In this document: one piece after another, positions 57,809 to 64,000 of the stretch
How positions within the stretch are numbered: the first letter of the stretch is position 1
Layout of the letters: the number at the start of each line of letters is the position of its first letter
Assembly (NCBI GenBank): GCA_963576565.1
Contig: OY755044.1
Location: 51,777,847 to 51,841,846 of the forward strand
Origin: Aspidapion aeneum
Lineage: Eukaryota > Arthropoda > Insecta > Coleoptera > Brentidae
Reading direction: 5' to 3'
DNA length: 64,000 nt
Position numbers and translations under genes: made by a program
The notes under the pieces: model-generated
Seen by the model: only the letters and a program-made list of their open reading frames with translations
What the model was told of the DNA's origin: nothing
Databases searched by the model: none

Positions 57809-60201
57809 TGTTGCGGCCCTAATTTTTTATGTACATCACCCTTGGGTCTAATGATATATATTTTCAAAATAAATTCAAGTTTATATCCAAGACCCTAACA
57901 AAATCGACAAGTTGCAATAAACAACGCCGGTCCCACCTGCCGCCAGCTTTTTTACGTTTAACAGCCGGAAGGTCATGGGTTCAAGTCCAGAAAACCCTAA
58001 ATTAGGAAAAACCAGAGGCGCCACGTATTTGTTAAGGTGGGGGACGTCGGGTGTTAAATTTTTGTTATAGATTTTGTTCACAGAATAACAATCCCAAATA
58101 CGAACTAATTACTACTCTATTTAGGAACTGAATACTTCAATTAACTAACTATTTAATCACTGTAACAATTTTCCCTTAAAAGAACTAGGAATGCTTCTAC
58201 AAGAATAGGTTGGCAATTTCTTTGATTCTATTCGGCGACACTGTTAGAGGGTTATCAAAATAAGTAAACACAAGGATTGAGGTTAAGTAGATTGTATAAT
58301 GGGCTTTCTTTATCTGTTAACAGTTTAAATGGAGGAAATTATTAATCATTAATATTAATTAACATTTTTAAGCAAAACAGTAAGTTAGGTTAAAAAAAAC
58401 AAAATATGGTTTTTATTTTAAAATTGAAGTTGAATAGAAAAATGGAGTTATGCAAGTTTAGAAATCATCATCATTCTTGCAAATAAAATTGATAAATATA
58501 AAAAAACAATATAGTTTCCGACGTCTGAGCTCAGGGTGTCGTTTACACTGGGGAAAACAAAATTATTATGAATATCAATTGTTAAGTTACCTATATAAGA
58601 AACATGGTATTATTTTAAATAAAAACAAATAGTATGAGTTATTATTTATATTATAGTCGAACCTGGTCAATAGGCTGTGGCCAATAACCGACCTTTAAAT
58701 TAGCTTTGACGACGACTAAATATTTAGTTAGGCCTCCCCAGCACTAAACCATGGTCGACTACAAATTACTAACTTGATATTGTAAAAATTTTGTCATAAG
58801 CGCCGTCACATCTCCTGATTACACCAATGTAAGAACCAACATCACCTGGCTGTTCTAATCAGTCACAGCATACAACCACACAGAGAAAGACACAACTTCG
58901 TGTACATTCAAACGCAGAACCCACCTGGAGAACCCTGGAAAAGAAAAAGGACACCTTTAGTTTTCCAGTGGTGTACTAATAATTCGTGATTTAACAACTC
59001 GAAACACACTGCATATTTCAGTGGTCGTGCCTGAACTATAAAGCCGCTTCATATATAAATAAATAAAAAAAACGTCAAGAAAACATTACTGATAAAAAAT
59101 TATATTTTCTTTTTTTTTTTCAAGACTCGGTTGGCGAAATTCACACTCACCTTCTGAAAGAAGGGTTCCCCACTCCAACGCAGTCTCCTCCTACAGTCCG
59201 GTAGAGCGGACACATCACAGCCCTCGGCTTAGCACATTAGGCTAAAATGGGTCGTGCTACCATATACTGTAAATAAGAAAAACAATCTCAGCTTCACGCC
59301 CAATTAAGTTACAATTGACCAAAACCCCAAAAACTAAGATTTTTTCCCAAAAGAACCACGAGTACCCCTAACCTTAAAAAAAAATATGGCTTACCAATTC
59401 CACTGGTACTACCCATGTTTCAGCGGTAGCCGGGAGACAGATCGAACAGCTTTTAATAAAAAAATTCGGTCTTGACCCTTTCTAAGGGCTGGAAAACGAT
59501 CCCCTTTTACACGAGGGTGCTTCCAGAAAGACAAATGTCAAAAGAATGGAAAGATGTCAAAAGAACGAAAGAACAGTCGACCAGTGACAACCAACCCGGG
59601 TTCCATCTCTGCACCAACCACAACTCGGACAGAACAAACCTCCTGAACTGGTTGCACCGAACAGTATTGTCAATCAGAACCAAGTTAATCGTTCCTCAAA
59701 ATTCAAGAAAAATGTACTGTGCAACCAATGTACAACAATCAGCCCTTATTTGCTTCATAAGTCCGGATAATATAAACAATGTCCCAGTGTTCCAGATTCA
59801 GCACCGAGCAGAATAAGTAATCCGTGAGCAGCCGTACAACCAGAGAAATGTACCCAACCTGCAAAATATGCTTGTGCAACCAACCAAAACACCGCGCGTG
59901 TTATTACAACCTCACTTTTTCATAGGTAAATAAAATCGAATTAAGTACACGGTTTTTTTTTAATTTTCCAACAAATAAAAGGTGTTTTATAGGCCGGCAG
60001 TCAGTGATACAATTTGTAAATATGCCCATCTTAAATCTCAACAGAACCTGTCTACCAGTGCGCGAAACATGGATTGATTTACATAAACTTAAGGTAGGTT
60101 TATAGAATTTAAAGTAGATTTATAAAAAAAAATGTTGATTACTAACCACAATTGTTAGTGTGAAACTACACGGTGTCTTAAGGATAATTTTACACGTAAC
60201 A
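57809..60201. mobile_element. 2.4-kb TG...CA insertion, LTR-like
   Basis: The left arm reads continuously across this site. The insertion starts TGTTGCGGCC and ends ACGTAACA, with the 4-bp duplication GTTT at 57805-57808 and 60202-60205. TG...CA ends plus a 4-bp duplication fit a Ty3/gypsy-class LTR. No second LTR copy and no pol gene were found inside, so it may be a long solo LTR or a short non-autonomous element. An orphan tRNA B-box-like GGTTCAAGTCC lies at 57978. The frame at 59472-59816 is not recognised. Confidence 0.65.
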
Positions 60202-60339
60202 GTTTGACTAACAAAATATATTCTCAAAATTGTATGATTGGCCTTTTTAAGATCCTCAATAGTAAATAAAATAAACATTAGTAAAAGATGTTTGCATGCG
60301 AAAAATAAAAAATATATATGATAGAAAGAAACAGAGAGA

Positions 60340-61200
60340 GTTAGCACTCGAAGGGGTAATAGTTATGACTCGAAGGGGAAAGTTGATACTCGAAGAAGAG
60401 AAAGTTGGAACTTAAAGGGGGAAAGGTTAAGACACGAAGGGGGAAACTTAAGACTCGAAGTGGGAAGTTAATACTTGAAGGGAAGAAAATAATTGTTAGG
60501 TACTCAAAAAAGAAGAAGTCGATACTCGAAGAAGGAAAAGTTGTGCCTCGAAGAGAAGAAACTTGATACATGATTGGAGAAAAGTTGAGACTGGAAGGGG
60601 GGAAAGTCGATACTCGAAGAAGGAAAAGTTGTGCCGCGAAGAGAAGAAACTTGACACACGATTGGTGAAAAGTTGAGACTCGAAGGGGGGAAAGTTGAGA
60701 CTCGAAGGGGGGAAAGTTGAGACGCGAAGGGGGGAAAGTTGATACCCGAAGAAGACGAAGTTGGTATTCGAAGGGGGTAAAGTGGGTACTCGAAGGAATA
60801 AAATTTGCTACTCAAAGGGGGAAAGTTGGTATCTGAAGGGGGCAAAGTTGTACCTCGAAGAGAAGAAGCTTGACACACGATTGGTGAAAAGTTGAGACTC
60901 GAAGGGGGGAAAGTTGAGACGCGAAGGGGGGAAAGTTGATACCCGAAGAAGACGAAGTTGGTATTCGAAGGGGGTAAAGTGGGTACTCGAAGGAATAAAA
61001 GTTGCTACTCAAAGGGGGGAAAGTTGGTATCCGAAGGGTGCAAAATAGAGTCTCGAAGGGGGTTCGGTTCGATTGGTTGGCACTCAAAGAGAATAAAGTT
61101 GATACTTGATAGGTGGAAATTTGAGACTCAAAGGGGGAAAGATGGTACTCAAAGGGCTAAAAGTATGTACCCGAAGGTAAAGGTATTACTACTCAAGGTG
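60340..61200. repeat. CGAAGGGGG minisatellite, right arm
   Basis: Inverted, longer counterpart of 46440-47035. Units read 'aaagttgagactcgaagggg'. A higher-order duplication of about 240 bp is visible (60650-60830 against 60885-61060), which accounts for the extra length. Confidence 0.9.
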
Positions 61201-61569
61201 GGCGTCCTTTTTAAGCTCCTGTAGAAAATATCTAAAGGAAGCAAACAAAACAAATAAAAATTAATGGAAACTGGTACTATGTCTGCTAATTAACAAAAAA
61301 AAACATATATTTTATGATTGTTGGTGCTAAAGTTTGCATCATTTACTAACCACTTTGCGCTAAATGTATTGGGATAAAACAGCTGCAACCCATTTCTAAC
61401 AAGTATAAACCTGTTTTCGACAAGTCTTAACGTGTATCTGACAAGCACTTATAAAAGGACGGAGCGTGTTGAACTGCAGTCAGTTAGGTATAACTTTTCA
61501 AGGAAAGTGCATTATTGAGTTCTATCAACACAGTGTTTTAGTGAAGTTGGTGCTATTCAAAAAAACAAA
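61201..61569 (+). promoter_or_regulatory. PolB upstream region (right arm)
   Basis: Contains TATAAAAGGACGGAGC at 61451, a GCAGTCAGTTAGG initiator-like word about 30 bp further, and 'caaaaaaacaaaATG' at the start codon. Matches the left-arm region inverted. Confidence 0.6.
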
Positions 61570-64000
61570 ATGAGTTTTGCAACGAAATTGGTTTATAAAA
61601 TTATGTGTCAGCTTGGTATGGTAGAAGATATGGATAAAAATGTTTCAATTTTTAAAATTCTAAAAGACTGTGCTTTGGCCAGTAGACAAATAAGCATTGC
61701 TTTAAAAAAAGCCTCTTCAGTTGCTGAAAAATCTCATTTGACGGCGTGCCTGGGACAAGTTAAACAGTGCAAGCACATTTTAAAACAAAAAAGCCTTAAG
61801 TTTGGTGGTGCGATTGGCGCCAAGGAAACAGCCAAACATCGCGTACAATGGGAAGACCTAAAATCAGCTTTTGAAAGCCGAGTTAGTAGTGCTGTGATTA
61901 GAAATTTACAACATAAGGATCCCAAACAATTTTTAGAGGATTGTTTTAGCTTATTTAAACGAAGAATAGAAAATACATTAAAAAAAGAGGATATGTTAAA
62001 AGTTAACACTATTTTAAGTGGAGATTTTCAAATACCAAAACAAGGACAAATTGGAAATGAGACAAAACACTTTAATACCGCTAATGCGATTATTGACCGT
62101 AACACAAATTTAAAAAACTGGTTTGAGAAAAATTTTAAAAATTTGCTTTTGACTGACTTGGAAGAATTTGAGGAAAATCAATCCGGATGATCACTTACAA
62201 AAATAAATAATCTTATAATAGGAGTTAATAAATATCATCCTATTAGGGCAGGGTGCCATTTGGAAATAAACAAATGTATTGCCAAAAACATGCATGTGTG
62301 AACGTAAAGAATGACGACAAATTCTGTTTTGGCTGGGCTGTTGTATCAGCAATGTTCCCTATCGAAAAAAACTCTAATAGAATCTCATCCTACCCGCATC
62401 CTCAAGAAGTGTTAAATTTAAAAGGTCTAAAATTTCCAATGACTTTAAACCAAGTTGCCCGATTCGAAAAACAAAATAATGTCTCCATAAACGTGTATCG
62501 CCTGCAAAAACTTCATAAAGACAGTTTTAAAGCCTGCGTACATTTCTGAAGAAAAGAACGAAGAACATGTTAATTTGTTAATGATACAAAATAATTATTA
62601 TTTGGATAACGAAGAGATTAACGATCTTTCTCCACCAACTTACCACTTTGTTTGGATAAAAAATCTTTCAAGGCTACTAAGTACAAAAATCAGCAAATGC
62701 AAAAAAGCAAAATATGTTTGTGACAGATGCCTGCACTACTTCTATTCTCAAGCTGGACTCATTCAGCATATCAAAGATTGCAAAATTATTGGCAGTGTCG
62801 TGGTTCCGAAATTACCAAGTAACGAAAAAAAAGTTGTTGAATTTAAAAACTTAAAAAATAAACGATTTGCATCGTTCATTATTTATTCGGATATTGAGTG
62901 CTTACTGCTTCCTGTTACAGAAAATAGTGGTAAAAGAAACCAAAAATATTAAAGTCATGTGCCTTGTTCGGTAGGATATTATGTAAAATGTGCCTACGAT
63001 GATTCTTTATCATTTTATAAATCTTATACGGGGCCTGACTGTATGGAATGGTTTAGTAAACAATTACTCGATTTTGCTGAAAACTTGGAAACTGTATTTC
63101 TCTGTGATTTACCCCTTGAGCCTTTAAGTAAAAGGCAAAAAATTGACTTTAAGAATGCTAAAAAATGTCATATTTGTGAACAGGACTTTTTAGTTGGTGA
63201 AAAGAAAATACGCGATCATAGTCATCTTACATCGGAGTATCGTGGTCCAGCCCATGAAAGCTGTAATCTGAACTTTCAGGATAGTCATACTGTCCCTGTA
63301 GTATTCCACAATCTTAGCTCCTATGATGGACATTTGATAATTGAAAACATCGCCAATTTGGACGGATCAATAAATTTGCTACCAATTAACAAAGAAAAAT
63401 ATATAGCATTTACCAAAAAAATGAATGAAAATTTAATCGAATTTAGATTTATTGATTCGTTCCGTTTCATGGCCAGTAGCTTGGAAAAGCTAGCTTCATA
63501 TCTTGAGAAGTACCCACTGGTTAAAAATGAATTTCAAAACTTGTCTGACGAACAATACAAACTTATTTTTAAAAAAGGAGTCTTTTGCTATGACTATATG
63601 AGTAGTTGGGAAAAATTAAGAGACACATCTTTGCCTGAGCAACTCAATTTCTTTAACACGCTCGAAAGTAGAGAAATATCTCCTGCTGATTATGATCATG
63701 CCCAAAATGTATGGAGAAGCTTTGGTTGTAAAACTCTACAAGATTACATGGAACTCTACATGAAAGTTGACATAATACTTTTAATGCAGGTATTTCAGAA
63801 ATTTAGAGAGAGCTGTCATAAAACGTATGGTCTGGATCCTGCTAACTATTATACGCTTCCTGGTTATACGTGGGATTGCATGCTGTATTGCACGCAACAA
63901 AAATTAGAGCTTTTGACCGACTATAATATGGTAACTTTTATAGAACGCGGCATAAGAGGAGGGTTAAGCCAGTGCTCTAAAAGATATGTAGAGGCCAATA
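61570..64000 (+). pseudogene. DNA polymerase B with endonuclease-VII-like insert (right arm, partial)
   Basis: Same gene as 42309-46076. The first 206 codons are open, then the shared TGA at codon 207 (62188-62190). A 1-base loss in an A-run (62284-62288) and a 5-base loss near 62532 together restore frame; a private TAA stands at 62950-62952 (CAA in the left copy). Beyond it the frame is open to the window edge through the endonuclease-VII-like motif (near 63165-63260) and exo II (near 63310). Codon 98, a stop in the left copy, is AAA here. The polymerase catalytic motifs would lie past 64000. Non-functional as read conventionally. Confidence 0.9.

Larger units (their letters stand above)
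50830..64000. repeat. Palindrome B, right arm (continues past window)
   Basis: Inverted counterpart of 42300-50261, lengthened by three private insertions: 52599-56068, about 56271-56808 and 57809-60201. It is cut by the window end inside PolB. Confidence 0.95.

Noticed and set aside
57920..57995. tRNA gene
   Set aside because: Only a B-box-like word is present; no A box at the proper distance and no cloverleaf could be drawn.
62193..62203. Splice junction explaining the TGA in PolB
   Set aside because: No GT donor on the gene strand near the TGA; the good donor-like word TTTGTAAGTG is on the opposite strand.

Overview
The window looks like repeat-rich insect nuclear DNA. It is strongly AT-rich, has many (TA)n runs, and carries LINE, Ty3/gypsy, THAP, short inverted-repeat (MITE-like) and Polinton-type elements. 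No ordinary host gene was recognised. The order of insect cannot be settled from the sequence alone.

Two very large inverted repeats dominate, each with a family-B DNA polymerase (PolB) gene in both arms. Palindrome A covers at least 1-26010. Its arms carry decayed retroviral-type integrase and PolB genes typical of Polinton/Maverick elements, plus pieces of an arthropod gene that may encode a capsid-like protein; a longer copy of that gene lies at 19801-20634. The left arm is interrupted by a 5.5-kb insertion (3015-8546) holding a split THAP-domain gene, a solo gypsy LTR and two palindromic elements. Between the arms are nested non-autonomous elements: an (AT)n-bounded region with clustered TGACATCC motifs (10446-18525), an ATGGCGG-rich palindrome (11229-13073) and tandem arrays.

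The middle (26-42 kb) holds a further integrase fragment, an unidentified small pseudogene, a nested pair of palindromic elements (28.6-34.1 kb), a broken LINE (RTE-like) interrupted by a gypsy relic with one LTR and an almost complete integrase, a 130-bp tandem array, and a long-inverted-repeat element (39.2-41.5 kb).

Palindrome B runs from at most 42309 past the right edge. Genes diverge from a GC-rich centre near 50.5 kb made of ~127-bp repeats packed with CCAAT and ATGGCGG motifs. Each arm carries, outward from the centre, a small open frame, a CGAAGGGGG minisatellite and a ~1255-codon PolB reading frame with zinc-finger-like, exonuclease, endonuclease-VII-like and polymerase regions. The left copy keeps one frame but has three stop codons; the right has one shared and one private stop and two small deletions. 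The right arm alone carries a nearly full-length LINE, a 0.5-kb hairpin element and a 2.4-kb TG...CA insertion, so the arms are genuinely separate copies. All mobile genes except possibly the LINE ORF appear dead or truncated.
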